A stretch of DNA of 64,000 nt, taken from contig CBCTVZ010000001.1 in NCBI GenBank assembly GCA_965150505.1, forward strand, positions 1 to 64,000. The letters run 5' to 3'. The notes beneath the pieces were generated by a model that was not told where the DNA came from, made no database searches, and saw nothing but the letters and a program-made list of their open reading frames with translations. The stretch is from JAGZHZ01 sp965150505 (lineage in GTDB: Bacteria > Bacillota > Clostridia > Lachnospirales > Lachnospiraceae). The position numbers and the translations under genes were made by a program. Below, in pieces: positions 34,069-42,579 of the stretch; positions within the stretch are counted from its first letter, which is position 1; each line of letters begins with the position of its first letter.

Positions 34069-36144
34069 ATGAAAAAGTATCACTTATTATCTATTTTATG
34101 TGCTGCGACCTGTCTTGCACTTGGAGCGCCATTGATCAGCGCAGCATCAGAATATCCTTCTTCTCTTTCTGAACGTTCTGTCCAAGAAGTTGGTTGGAGA
34201 AAAGATGCAAAAGGCGAATATTATGCTTCCAAAGAAAATTATACCGGACCGATTCAATTACCGGATGGTATTTATTATTTGAAAGATGGATATAAACAAA
34301 AAGGGGCAATTAAAGTACAAATTGGTCAAAATATTTTAAAACATGGAGAGTTTTATTATTTTGATCCTGTTTTAAGCGGTCGTCTTCGCACAGGATGGTC
34401 TGGTCCTATGAAACCTTCTTCCTCCAACTCTTGGTATTATTTCAATACAGACGGTCGCCTGTCTACAGGATGGAGTACTAATTTAAAAGGAGAACGTTTT
34501 TATGGCGATCCTTCTGATGCTCATCTGTTCTGCAATGGAAGCACAACAAAACGCATTCCTGGTTATAGCGGAAAATTCTTAGTCTTTGATAAACAATGCC
34601 GTCTCGTATGCAATCAAGTTTATCAATTTAACGGCAAAACTTATTACTTAAATGCAGATGGAATTGGTTCTCCAGGTGTCGTACCTTACGGAAATCAGAT
34701 GAAAGCCTTCAACAGTATGGGATCTTTGATTCTTGGAAAGAAAGGACCTTATACCATCAATGGCAAATCTTATTTTCTGGACGGCGCTGGCAACTGTCTG
34801 AGAGGCTACAAAAGAGATCCAAACACTGGAAAATATTATTATGCTAAACTTGATTATACGCTGATGAAGAGCGAACTCCATGGTATCAATGGAAAAATCT
34901 TCTATTTCAACCGCTATGGAACGCGTGTTTCTAACACAAGAACTACTGTCGATGGAAAGACGTATTATTTTGGTTCTGACGGCGCTGCTGTCAAGAATAA
35001 ATGGATAACGATCAGCGGAAAGAAATACTACTTTAATACAAAAGGCATTTTGGTTAAGGATAGCCTGATTCGTTATAACAATCGTCTTTACTATGTCCGC
35101 ACAGACGGTTCTCTGATCATGGATGCTCATTTCTCCCGCAATGGAAAAAATTATTGGGCAAGTGCAAGCGGCGCTCTTTTAACTGGATGGCAGAAATATG
35201 GCGGTCATATGTTCTACTTTGATCCTAAGACGGGAGCAAAAATGCGCGGTCTTGTAACGATCAACGGCGGATTGTACTATCTCGACGGCAGTGGCAAGAA
35301 AAAAACAGGTCTTATCACAACAGGCGGAAAAACATATTACCTGTATGGTGATGGAACAGCAAAGACAGGATGGCTGGAATCTGGCGGAAAAAAATTCTAT
35401 TTTGATCCATCCTCAAAAGCAATGATAAAAAATGGATGGGCTTCTGACGGAACTGGCTATTACTATATGGGTTCTGACGGTTCTATGCAGTCAAACTGCT
35501 GGAAACAAATCGGCAATAACTGGTATTATCTCCAGCATGATGGAAAACGAGCGGTCGGCTGGATGGCGATTGACAATTACCGCTATTACTTTGGTTCTAA
35601 TGGTGTAATGTATACAGGCGTTCATGTCATTGACGGTGTTACATATGATTTTGGTTCTACAGGCGCAATTCCTCTGACAGGTGAATATACGATCCGCGTC
35701 AATCGACTGATGAACTGTATCACAATTTATCGCGGTGGAATCCCTTGTAAGGCAATCGTATGTTCCACAGGTCTTGTCCTCGGATGGACTCCGGCTGGCC
35801 ATTTCCAGCTTTTGGATAAGCTTCGCTGGCATACGTTAGACGGTCCAAGTTATGGGCAGTATTGTTCCCATATCACACCTGATATCTTATTCCACTCTGT
35901 TCCATATTATCAGATGGACAATCATACGTTAAAAGCAGATTACTACAATAAACTTGGAGATCCTGCTTCAGCCGGCTGTATCCGTCTGACTTGCGGCGAT
36001 GCAAAATGGATGTATGATAACTGTCCGATTGGAACGGATGTCTATATCTACGATGATGCTAGTTCACCTGGACCTCTTGGAAAACCTGTGCCGATTCGTA
36101 TTCCTCTGACACAGAATTACGATCCGACTGATCCAAATCTTTAA
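34069..36144 (+). CDS. Secreted L,D-transpeptidase (YkuD) with wall-binding repeats
   Basis: This 691-residue protein has a signal peptide (about 1-25, MKKYHLLSILCAATCLALG). About 20 choline/glucan-binding-type repeats follow (about 45-530, for example GRLSTGWSTNLKGERFYGDP and GSDGSMQSNCWKQIGNNWYY). The C-terminal YkuD domain runs from about 545 to 670. The catalytic histidine is His609 (LFHSVPYYQ) and the cysteine Cys637 in SAGCIRL, where the usual SHGC reads SAGC. The enzyme would form 3-3 cross-links or attach proteins to peptidoglycan outside the membrane. It is the only protein gene on the plus strand in this half of the window, divergent from the amidase with the same repeats. An AAGGAG site precedes the ATG. 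Confidence 0.92.
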   Translation: MKKYHLLSILCAATCLALGAPLISAASEYPSSLSERSVQEVGWRKDAKGEYYASKENYTGPIQLPDGIYYLKDGYKQKGAIKVQIGQNILKHGEFYYFDPVLSGRLRTGWSGPMKPSSSNSWYYFNTDGRLSTGWSTNLKGERFYGDPSDAHLFCNGSTTKRIPGYSGKFLVFDKQCRLVCNQVYQFNGKTYYLNADGIGSPGVVPYGNQMKAFNSMGSLILGKKGPYTINGKSYFLDGAGNCLRGYKRDPNTGKYYYAKLDYTLMKSELHGINGKIFYFNRYGTRVSNTRTTVDGKTYYFGSDGAAVKNKWITISGKKYYFNTKGILVKDSLIRYNNRLYYVRTDGSLIMDAHFSRNGKNYWASASGALLTGWQKYGGHMFYFDPKTGAKMRGLVTINGGLYYLDGSGKKKTGLITTGGKTYYLYGDGTAKTGWLESGGKKFYFDPSSKAMIKNGWASDGTGYYYMGSDGSMQSNCWKQIGNNWYYLQHDGKRAVGWMAIDNYRYYFGSNGVMYTGVHVIDGVTYDFGSTGAIPLTGEYTIRVNRLMNCITIYRGGIPCKAIVCSTGLVLGWTPAGHFQLLDKLRWHTLDGPSYGQYCSHITPDILFHSVPYYQMDNHTLKADYYNKLGDPASAGCIRLTCGDAKWMYDNCPIGTDVYIYDDASSPGPLGKPVPIRIPLTQNYDPTDPNL

Positions 36145-36166
36145 TTAAAAAAGTAAATTGATGAAA

Positions 36167-36219
36167 AAAAGAACTGCTTCGGGATGAGGGTTTTATCCTT
36201 CCCCAAAAGCAGTTCTTTT
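36167..36219. terminator. Bidirectional terminator between L,D-transpeptidase and HPr genes
   Basis: Arms AAAAGAACTGCTT (36167-36179) and AAGCAGTTCTTTT (36207-36219), with A- and T-runs at both sides, lie between two convergent genes. Confidence 0.8.
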
Positions 36220-36226
36220 CTCGTCT

Positions 36227-36499
36227 CTATTCTATTTCTTCGCCAAGCCCCTCTGAGATAATCTGAATCATCTCCTGCAATGCTTCTTTTTCATCGATTC
36301 CTTCGCATACAAATTCAATTTCATCTCCATATTGAACTTTCGCGCTCAAAACATTTAAAAGACTCTTTGCATTGACCGTCTTATTTCCGGCTGTAAAGGT
36401 GATGATGGCTTCATATTTTGCCGCTTCCCTGCACATCTGTGTTACAGGTCTCATATGCAGCCCTTTTTTGTTTTTAATGGTCACTTTTTGACTTACCAT
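36227..36499 (-). CDS. HPr phosphocarrier protein with intact His15 and Ser46
   Basis: This 90-residue HPr has the active-site context KKGLHMRPVT with His15 and Arg17, and the regulatory serine Ser46 in NAKSLLNVLSA. It should accept phosphate from enzyme I at His15 and be a target of HPr kinase at Ser46. The residue after His15 is methionine, not the usual alanine, and the Ser46 loop reads SLLNV rather than SIMGV, so it is not a textbook PtsH. It lies about 30 bp after cdaR and is probably on the same transcript. Two further HPr-like proteins in this window lack the histidine, so this is the only one here with an intact phospho-histidine site. Confidence 0.88.
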   Translation of the reverse strand: MVSQKVTIKNKKGLHMRPVTQMCREAAKYEAIITFTAGNKTVNAKSLLNVLSAKVQYGDEIEFVCEGIDEKEALQEMIQIISEGLGEEIE

Positions 36500-36531
36500 A
36501 TTGATCTCTCCCCTATTTAGCGACTATCCTA

Positions 36532-37830
36532 TTACTTGTCCGAATTGGTTTCTTCCACATTGACATAAATCATAACAGGTGAGACAAGCTCATATCCATC
36601 CGGCAATTCTACTTCTACCGGTACACTGTATGTGCCGGCAGCCTGATAATCTGTCAGATCCACAGAAGCCTTTATCTGATCTGCCGTCAGCATGGAAGTC
36701 AATGCGTCCGCTTTTCCTGTAGAGCGCACTCCGATCATCAGCTGATCTGCCGGTGTAAATACCAGATTTTTATTTTTCGGATATGAGATAATATTTAACT
36801 GCGATACCGGAAAAGCAACTGTGCTGTCTCCCCATTTCTCAATTTTTACCTTTACTGTGATAAAAGGCTCTGTTCCAGATTCCAACTTCAAATTCTTTTC
36901 CTGCAGAATCTCTGTTATGTCAATCTCTGTCTCCATGTCTTCTGTTATTCCTTCTACTGAGACAATATCTTCAATTTTCAGTGAAGATCCCATATCTTTT
37001 AATGCTTTTTCTGATCCTGCAATATTTAAAGTTTCCGGTGTTGTCGAGATCTCTGTGATATGATATCCGTCTGCCGGTGTGCTTTTTGGAATAATTTTAA
37101 TTGGAACTCCATTTTTAATCGGCCACAATTTCACATCCACATCTACTTTTCCTTCAGAGATTACTGCTCCTTCCATCGTCTTTAATTCCAGACTATTCAT
37201 CTGCGTCTCCGTAAATGGAGCTCCATTTTTATCTGTAATTTTAATGGAGGAAGCTACCGTTCGATCTGAAGAATACCCCTGCACGGATACAGGGACAGAA
37301 ACTTTTCCAATAATTTTCAATAAACTTTCTGCGCCTGCTACATAAATCTTTTTTCCCTGAACCGCTTCCATGGATGCAATCTCGTACCCTTTCGCCGGTT
37401 TTCCTGTTTTTTCTACATTCAGCACAAATTCCTGTTCTTTTTTATTTTCCAGTTCAATCTTCAATGATGGGGGAAGAATCTTTATTTTATCTTGCGTAAT
37501 TTTTCCATTGCTGCATTCAACAATAATCGGAATCGCACCTACCGCTTCATTCAGATTTTCAAAATCGGCAATCGCCTTAAAATCGGATGCTCTTAAACTC
37601 TGAATGACGGATTTTCTGGCTGTCACCCAGATTGTCACCTCATCTGTATTGTCAATTACACGATAAACTTTTCCTGCCTCATCTAGTTTCTCTTTATTTT
37701 CTATTGTCACCGTCACATTGAACGGCTGTGTCTTTTCCGGATCATCCGTATTCACTACCATAAGCCATATCCCAAAGGCCACAAGAACAGAAATTATTTT
37801 TAACCCGATATTGTTCCAAGTCAGCTTCAC
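36532..37830 (-). CDS. cdaR: CdaR, YbbR-domain regulator of the diadenylate cyclase
   Basis: This 432-residue protein has one N-terminal membrane helix (about 8-26, IGLKIISVLVAFGIWLMVV) and four YbbR-type beta domains outside the membrane (about 35-120, 125-215, 220-310, 325-420). Recurrent segments such as VSVQGY and the GYHITEISTTPETLNIAG run mark the repeats. YbbR proteins bind and modulate CdaA. The GTG start at 37830 overlaps the cdaA stop as GTGA, with GGAG upstream. The conserved cdaA-cdaR pairing leaves little doubt. Confidence 0.92.
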   Translation of the reverse strand: MKLTWNNIGLKIISVLVAFGIWLMVVNTDDPEKTQPFNVTVTIENKEKLDEAGKVYRVIDNTDEVTIWVTARKSVIQSLRASDFKAIADFENLNEAVGAIPIIVECSNGKITQDKIKILPPSLKIELENKKEQEFVLNVEKTGKPAKGYEIASMEAVQGKKIYVAGAESLLKIIGKVSVPVSVQGYSSDRTVASSIKITDKNGAPFTETQMNSLELKTMEGAVISEGKVDVDVKLWPIKNGVPIKIIPKSTPADGYHITEISTTPETLNIAGSEKALKDMGSSLKIEDIVSVEGITEDMETEIDITEILQEKNLKLESGTEPFITVKVKIEKWGDSTVAFPVSQLNIISYPKNKNLVFTPADQLMIGVRSTGKADALTSMLTADQIKASVDLTDYQAAGTYSVPVEVELPDGYELVSPVMIYVNVEETNSDK

Positions 37831-38693
37831 TTACTCCACCCCTTCCATAATTTAAACTTTTTGGTATCGATGGATTTATTCTGCACGATCACAAGCTGTT
37901 GTTTCAAAACTTCCGGCGTAACAGCGCGCATTAATTTTCCTTTCAATGCAATCGAAATATTTCCTGTTTCCTCTGATACAATAATCGTCAGAGAATCCGT
38001 CACTTCACTGACTCCGACTCCAGCGCGATGTCTTGTACCCAGCTCTTTGCTCAATTCCATATTGTCAGACAATGGCAGATAACACGTTGCCGACACAATT
38101 CGATCTCCTCTGACGATAATAGCGCCATCATGGAGAGGGGTATTATGCTCAAATATATTGATCAAAAGCTGACTTGTCAGGATAGAATCCAAAGCAATAC
38201 CTGTTCTCTCAAACTCTGCCAGACTCACATTTTGTTCAATTACAATCAAAGCTCCTGTCTTTGCCTTTCCCATCTCCACACAGCCTTTTACAATCTCATT
38301 GATCGTCTTATCTGTAAACCGCTGTTTTACCTCTTTTGAATTTTCAAACGGAATCCATGATGAGAAAAACTTTTTCTCTCCAAGCTGTTCCAACGCTCTT
38401 CTAAGTTCTGGCTGAAAGATGACAAGCGCCGCTACAATCGCCATATCTAATCCTTTTGTGATAATGTACATAATCGTATCCATCTGGCATATTTTCGCAA
38501 TTAAGATAAACATACAGATAAATACAATTCCTTTTAGCAAGGTCCATGCCCGTGTGTCTTTGATCCAAAGCAGAATGCGATATACAATGATGGACAATAT
38601 AATAATTTCCAAAATGTCCGTCAAAGAAATATGGACAGCCGGCACAGAAAGCCATGATAAATATTTAATAAAAAAATTTCTGACCGCACTCAT
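37827..38693 (-). CDS. cdaA: CdaA, membrane diadenylate cyclase (c-di-AMP synthase)
   Basis: This 288-residue protein has three N-terminal membrane helices (about 25-95) followed by a DisA_N/DAC domain. Catalytic motifs are TPLHDGAIIVRGDRI (DGA) and LGTRHRAGVG (RHR), and IVIEQNVSLAEFERTGI matches the family. It makes c-di-AMP from two ATP; this nucleotide controls potassium and turgor and is linked to wall synthesis. The start is ATG at 38693, nine bases after GGGAGG; an ATG three codons earlier directly abuts the ribosome site. It overlaps cdaR (GTGA) and follows the 418-residue membrane protein gene. Confidence 0.94.
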   Translation of the reverse strand: MSAVRNFFIKYLSWLSVPAVHISLTDILEIIILSIIVYRILLWIKDTRAWTLLKGIVFICMFILIAKICQMDTIMYIITKGLDMAIVAALVIFQPELRRALEQLGEKKFFSSWIPFENSKEVKQRFTDKTINEIVKGCVEMGKAKTGALIVIEQNVSLAEFERTGIALDSILTSQLLINIFEHNTPLHDGAIIVRGDRIVSATCYLPLSDNMELSKELGTRHRAGVGVSEVTDSLTIIVSEETGNISIALKGKLMRAVTPEVLKQQLVIVQNKSIDTKKFKLWKGWSK

Positions 38694-38698
38694 ATATC

Positions 38699-39955
38699 TC
38701 ATCCTCCCTTTCTTTTGTCATATCGGCTTCCGCCTTGCTCTGTCCGTCGTCTCAGCCATTCTTGTCTCTGCTGTTCTTGTACATCTATTTTCGGCGTTGG
38801 AGCATCATATCTCGATTGATTTTGATAATTGCGTCCCATCTGTCGCTGATTCTGTACCTGATTTCTCTCCTGTACATATTCAGACATCCTTGGCTGAGTC
38901 GCTTGATTTCTCTCCTGTGTATATTCAGGCATCCTTGGCTGAGTCGCTTGATTTCTCTCCTGTGCATATTCAGACATCCTTGGCTGCGCCGCCTGATTTC
39001 TCTCCTGTGTATATTCAGGCATCCTTGGCTGTGCATAATCATTGATCTGCTGTGAATGGCTCTTCTTTTTTCCCATCTTAGGAACAGCTTTTACATAATA
39101 ATAATATTCATCATCTTCAAACTGTACTTTTTCTGTCCGCCGATAATCTGCATGAAACATAAAAATCTGTACGACCAATCCTGCAAAAACGGTTACCACT
39201 GCACTGATTACTGTACCAATAAAACTTTCACCGCTTTCCAGCATAAAGATTCCAATCACACTCAACAAAACATAAGAGCAAACACCAGCGCCGATTGCAA
39301 AATGCCATGCGTAATCAACAGACATTCTTCTTATCATAAATACAATCAGAAAAACAAGAAGCAAAATTACAACCATCAAAATCATCTCTTTTGCCTGAGC
39401 GATTTCTCCCACAACGCCTGTAATATTTTTCAAAATTTCATTCATATCGCTTCCAGAATGCGCCATATAAGCGCTTCCTGTTATAATCTGTACCATATAA
39501 TATAGAACCGTACCGACTACAATTCCAACGGCGCTTGGAAGTTCTAATGTCAATCCTAAGACAACCGGTATCAGACAGGGAATATGTAACCATAAACTCA
39601 CTGGCATCAACAGCATAGAAGCGCTTTCCTTTGGTCCCATACCAAAATAAATCAATCCTATGATGAAAATTGCAGCGCCGCCCACGCCAAGCGCCTCTAT
39701 CGACATGGACGCAAGATTACCAATCAGAAAAACACCTGCCACAACGCTGATGGTATTCGTAGACAGAAAAGCGCAGATTCCTGCCGCTCCTACTGTAATC
39801 AACAGATCACGAATGGTATTGCCTGATTGAAACTGCATCTGAATCACCTGAAATACCGTCAAAGCAAGCAAGAACTTTAAAACAGCACGGATCAGAACTG
39901 CATTTTTATTATAAAATTTTTGAAGAGATCTCTGTAATTTTAACAGTAGTTTCAT
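38699..39955 (-). CDS. Membrane protein with 15-residue tandem repeats in a charged tail
   Basis: This 418-residue protein has about eight membrane helices in residues 20-275. A cytoplasmic or external tail rich in Q, R, N and Y follows. Four tandem copies of the type QPRMPEYTQERNQAT (45 bp each) lie near residues 310-370, and the tail ends in basic sequence (GGSRYDKRKGG). I do not recognise the family. It sits between a small membrane protein and cdaA with 4-bp (ATGA) overlaps on its upstream side, so it is part of the c-di-AMP operon. An interaction or scaffold role for the repeat tail is a guess. Confidence 0.75.
   Translation of the reverse strand: MKLLLKLQRSLQKFYNKNAVLIRAVLKFLLALTVFQVIQMQFQSGNTIRDLLITVGAAGICAFLSTNTISVVAGVFLIGNLASMSIEALGVGGAAIFIIGLIYFGMGPKESASMLLMPVSLWLHIPCLIPVVLGLTLELPSAVGIVVGTVLYYMVQIITGSAYMAHSGSDMNEILKNITGVVGEIAQAKEMILMVVILLLVFLIVFMIRRMSVDYAWHFAIGAGVCSYVLLSVIGIFMLESGESFIGTVISAVVTVFAGLVVQIFMFHADYRRTEKVQFEDDEYYYYVKAVPKMGKKKSHSQQINDYAQPRMPEYTQERNQAAQPRMSEYAQERNQATQPRMPEYTQERNQATQPRMSEYVQERNQVQNQRQMGRNYQNQSRYDAPTPKIDVQEQQRQEWLRRRTEQGGSRYDKRKGG
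38860..39030 (-). repeat. 45-bp tandem repeat, about 3.8 units
   Basis: Units begin at 38860, 38905, 38950 and 38995. Each encodes 15 residues of the type QPRM(P/S)EYxQERNQA(A/T). Units alternate P and S after QPRM, so the array may have grown as 90-bp pairs. Confidence 0.9.
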
Positions 39956-40362
39956 CCTTTTGTTCTCCTTCTTTCTGTCTTTTCATACTCTTTGATAAGA
40001 GGCTGCATCATCTTTTGATACCGATCTCTTGCTTTTTTCATCTTCTGATACCGAATTGTATAAATCACCCATGTCAGAACCATATAGACTCCCACAATTA
40101 TCAGATACACCGTTAAAATCTGGAGTCCAAACTGTACAAAATCCATTTTATTTAAAGAGGCAGCGATTTCATCCAGACGATACAAAGCCCAAACTGCAAA
40201 ACCGATACAAAAAGCAACTGTAATAAAAATCCAGTTTTTTATCATCTTTGCGCTCACATAATCGCTTCTGTATGTCGTCTTGACCGTTTCTAATTCTTTT
40301 CTATGATTTTTTTCAAATATCGCCAGTCTAGTCATCCTCTGCACTTTTTTTTCGTCTATCAT
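39952..40362 (-). CDS. Small membrane protein upstream of the cdaA operon, function unknown
   Basis: This 136-residue protein has a charged N-terminus of about 40 residues (EKNHRKELETVKTTYRSDY), two membrane helices (about 47-65 and 80-105) and a basic C-terminal helix (IRYQKMKKARDRYQKMMQP). The start is ATG at 40362, seven bases after AGGAG; a GTG upstream has no good ribosome site. It overlaps the next gene by 4 bp (ATGA) and is first in the operon that leads to cdaA and cdaR. I do not recognise the family. Confidence 0.75.
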   Translation of the reverse strand: MIDEKKVQRMTRLAIFEKNHRKELETVKTTYRSDYVSAKMIKNWIFITVAFCIGFAVWALYRLDEIAASLNKMDFVQFGLQILTVYLIIVGVYMVLTWVIYTIRYQKMKKARDRYQKMMQPLIKEYEKTERRRTKG

Positions 40363-40428
40363 TTTTTTCTCCTGATTATTTTGTTTCACTTCTTTTATCT
40401 ATTTTCTTTTTTCAGAAGTCACTGTTTT

Positions 40429-40437
40429 ATTATAGCA
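40429..40437 (-). promoter_or_regulatory. Extended -10 promoter of the cdaA operon
   Basis: Minus-strand TGCTATAAT (extended -10) about 65 bases upstream of the first gene. A clear -35 hexamer is absent, as is common for extended -10 promoters. Confidence 0.5.
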
Positions 40438-40460
40438 TAACTCCTTTTGGAAAGAAAGTT

Positions 40461-41753
40461 CTATTCTTTATGCAGTTGTTTCTTTTCTTTCTGTTCTTCC
40501 GTCTGATAAATCAACGTATGTTTCTCTGTCTCAATATAATCCAGTTTCTCATACTCTTTCGTATCCGTTGGAAGTTTCTTCTTTCGCAGACTGTACTCCA
40601 ATCCTGTCTTAATCAGATAATAGATGACTGCAAACACAGGAACTCCTGCAATCATTCCAATAATTCCAAACAGACCGCTTCCTATCAAAATGGCAAAGAT
40701 CACCCAAAATGCTGAGAGTCCTGTCGAGCTTCCCAAAATTTTAGGTCCAATGATATTTCCGTCTAACTGCTGTAGAATAATAATAAAGATCAAAAACATA
40801 ATTCCTTTTCCAGGACTGATTAATAAAATTAATAAGACACTCGGAATTGCTCCTAAATACGGTCCAAAGAAAGGAATCACATTTGTCACTCCTACCAAAA
40901 CACTCACAAGAGGAATATATGGCATTTTCATGATACTCATTCCGATAAAACAAAGTACGCCGATAATCAGAGAATCGATCAATTTTCCTGAAATAAATCC
41001 GCTGAAAATAGAATGACTTTTTCTGACTACTTCCAAGATATTGTTCGCCTGACGTTCATAAAAAAGAGCATACAGCACTTTTTTTCCTTGACCTACAAAT
41101 TTCTGTTTACTTACAAGCAAGTACACGGAGATGATCACACCTATCATGATATTCAGAATCATCTTTGCAATTCCGATCACACTTGTTGTAAAATAAGAAA
41201 GAAAATTTTCTAAATTTTGAAGCACTCCTGCGTTAATCCAAGAAGAAATCTCTCTGCTGCCATCATTTAACAAATTTTCTATAAATTCCACCCATTGGCT
41301 ATCGCTATTCTTTGTCAGCACTTCCAGCAATTCTGCTATTTTATTAATATATCCCGGCAATGATCCGATAAATGTTCCAAGACTGTTTACTAATTCTGGC
41401 ATCAAAATAGATCCTATTCCGAGAATAACAATCATTGCCAAAATTTCTGTCACCGCTACGCTAAGCATTCTAATCTGATTCGATGTGATCTTTTTCCATT
41501 TCAGTTTTTGAGCAGTCAAAATCCCCCATCTTTCCATAAAATTTACAATCGGATTTAAGAGATATGCAATCATAATTCCAATCAGTACAGGTTGGAGTAC
41601 ATACACCAATACTTTCAAAAACTGAACGATTTCTTTTATGTTAAAAATAGCAAATGAAAAGAGAATCGCCGCTGCAATCACAAAAAATACCAGCAACGCT
41701 TTTGCAGAATATTTTTTCCACTCTTCCTTCTTCTTTTTATAATCTTCTATCAC
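40461..41753 (-). CDS. AI-2E family transporter
   Basis: This 430-residue permease has about eight membrane helices with the family's central soluble part (SWINAGVLQNLENFLS). The conserved C-terminal motifs are PFFGPYLGAIPSVLLILL and NIIGPKILGSSTGLSAFWVI. Members export small molecules (a claim of AI-2 export is old) or act as Na+/H+ antiporters; the substrate is not readable here. The GTG start at 41753 overlaps the comF stop as GTGA, with GGAAGGAG seven bases upstream; an upstream ATG lies inside comF. Confidence 0.88.
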   Translation of the reverse strand: MIEDYKKKKEEWKKYSAKALLVFFVIAAAILFSFAIFNIKEIVQFLKVLVYVLQPVLIGIMIAYLLNPIVNFMERWGILTAQKLKWKKITSNQIRMLSVAVTEILAMIVILGIGSILMPELVNSLGTFIGSLPGYINKIAELLEVLTKNSDSQWVEFIENLLNDGSREISSWINAGVLQNLENFLSYFTTSVIGIAKMILNIMIGVIISVYLLVSKQKFVGQGKKVLYALFYERQANNILEVVRKSHSIFSGFISGKLIDSLIIGVLCFIGMSIMKMPYIPLVSVLVGVTNVIPFFGPYLGAIPSVLLILLISPGKGIMFLIFIIILQQLDGNIIGPKILGSSTGLSAFWVIFAILIGSGLFGIIGMIAGVPVFAVIYYLIKTGLEYSLRKKKLPTDTKEYEKLDYIETEKHTLIYQTEEQKEKKQLHKE

Positions 41754-42475
41754 GCAAGATCTCCTTCCTCTGATTCTCCAATGCAAAGACTTAAAAAATA
41801 AATTTCCTCGACACCGTATGTTTTTAATACGTCTGCCACGGCATCTACCGTACTGCCTGTCGTATAAATGTCATCCACAATCAGTATTTTTTTTAATTTT
41901 ACATCATTTTTTGTTATAATAAAAGCTTTTTTCAGATTATTTTCTCTGGCTTTTCCTGCCAATTCTTTTTGCGGTCTTGTATCTCTCACACGCATAACAA
42001 AATCACAAATCAATGGCAGATTCAGCTGATCTGCAATTTCTTTTGCCAGTAATTCTGCCTGATTATATCCCCTTATTTTTTGTTTTTTTCGATACATTGG
42101 CACAGGAATGATGGCTTCTATTCCCCACATCCGGATCTTTTCTTTTGCCTCTTTTGCCATAATACGTCCAAAAATTTCTGCATAAATTCTCTGATTGTGA
42201 AACTTCATCCGATGAACTGCTTTTCTTATTTCTTCCTTATATAAATAGATTGCTGTTCCTTCTTTATAAATATGATGTTTCTTTTGGCAATCATGGCAAA
42301 ATTCCTGTTCCTTTAATCGAATCGGTCTTCCACATTTTTTGCACCGTGGCTCTGAAATCTTTTTTATTTTTTTCTTACATGAATCACAAATTTCCAGCTT
42401 TCCTCCTGCCATCAAATTTTGACACAGAGGACATCTCAAAGGATAAAAAATCCCTGCTATCCACATTTTTATCAT
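41750..42475 (-). CDS. comF: ComF family protein (competence-type phosphoribosyltransferase-like)
   Basis: This protein of about 241 residues has an N-terminal zinc-binding part with four Cys pairs (CPLCQNLM, CDSCKKK, CKKCGRP, CHDCQKK) and a C-terminal phosphoribosyltransferase fold with KILIVDDIYTTGSTVDAVAD, the PRPP-binding loop. ComF takes part in DNA uptake, probably with a ComFA helicase; comFA is not in this window. The start is uncertain: ATG at 42475 (MIKMWIAGIFYPLRCPLC) fits the family; an ATG at 42520 is also possible. It follows recD2 by about 100 bp and overlaps the AI-2E gene. Confidence 0.87.
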   Translation of the reverse strand: MIKMWIAGIFYPLRCPLCQNLMAGGKLEICDSCKKKIKKISEPRCKKCGRPIRLKEQEFCHDCQKKHHIYKEGTAIYLYKEEIRKAVHRMKFHNQRIYAEIFGRIMAKEAKEKIRMWGIEAIIPVPMYRKKQKIRGYNQAELLAKEIADQLNLPLICDFVMRVRDTRPQKELAGKARENNLKKAFIITKNDVKLKKILIVDDIYTTGSTVDAVADVLKTYGVEEIYFLSLCIGESEEGDLA

Positions 42476-42579
42476 TGAAATTCCGAGGCTCTCTCCCATA
42501 CGGTATCTATTTTCAATCATTTTACAATGCCTGTTTACCCTGCTCAAAAATACTCTAGGGCATATCTCCCCTATTCAAA

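Noticed and set aside
38860..39030. CRISPR-like array
   Set aside because: The 45-bp units are contiguous and in frame within a gene, with no spacers.
38419..39045. Plus-strand open frame of 208 codons over cdaA and the repeat tail
   Set aside because: It is antisense to two well-supported genes, has no ribosome site, and its repeat part mirrors the 45-bp array.
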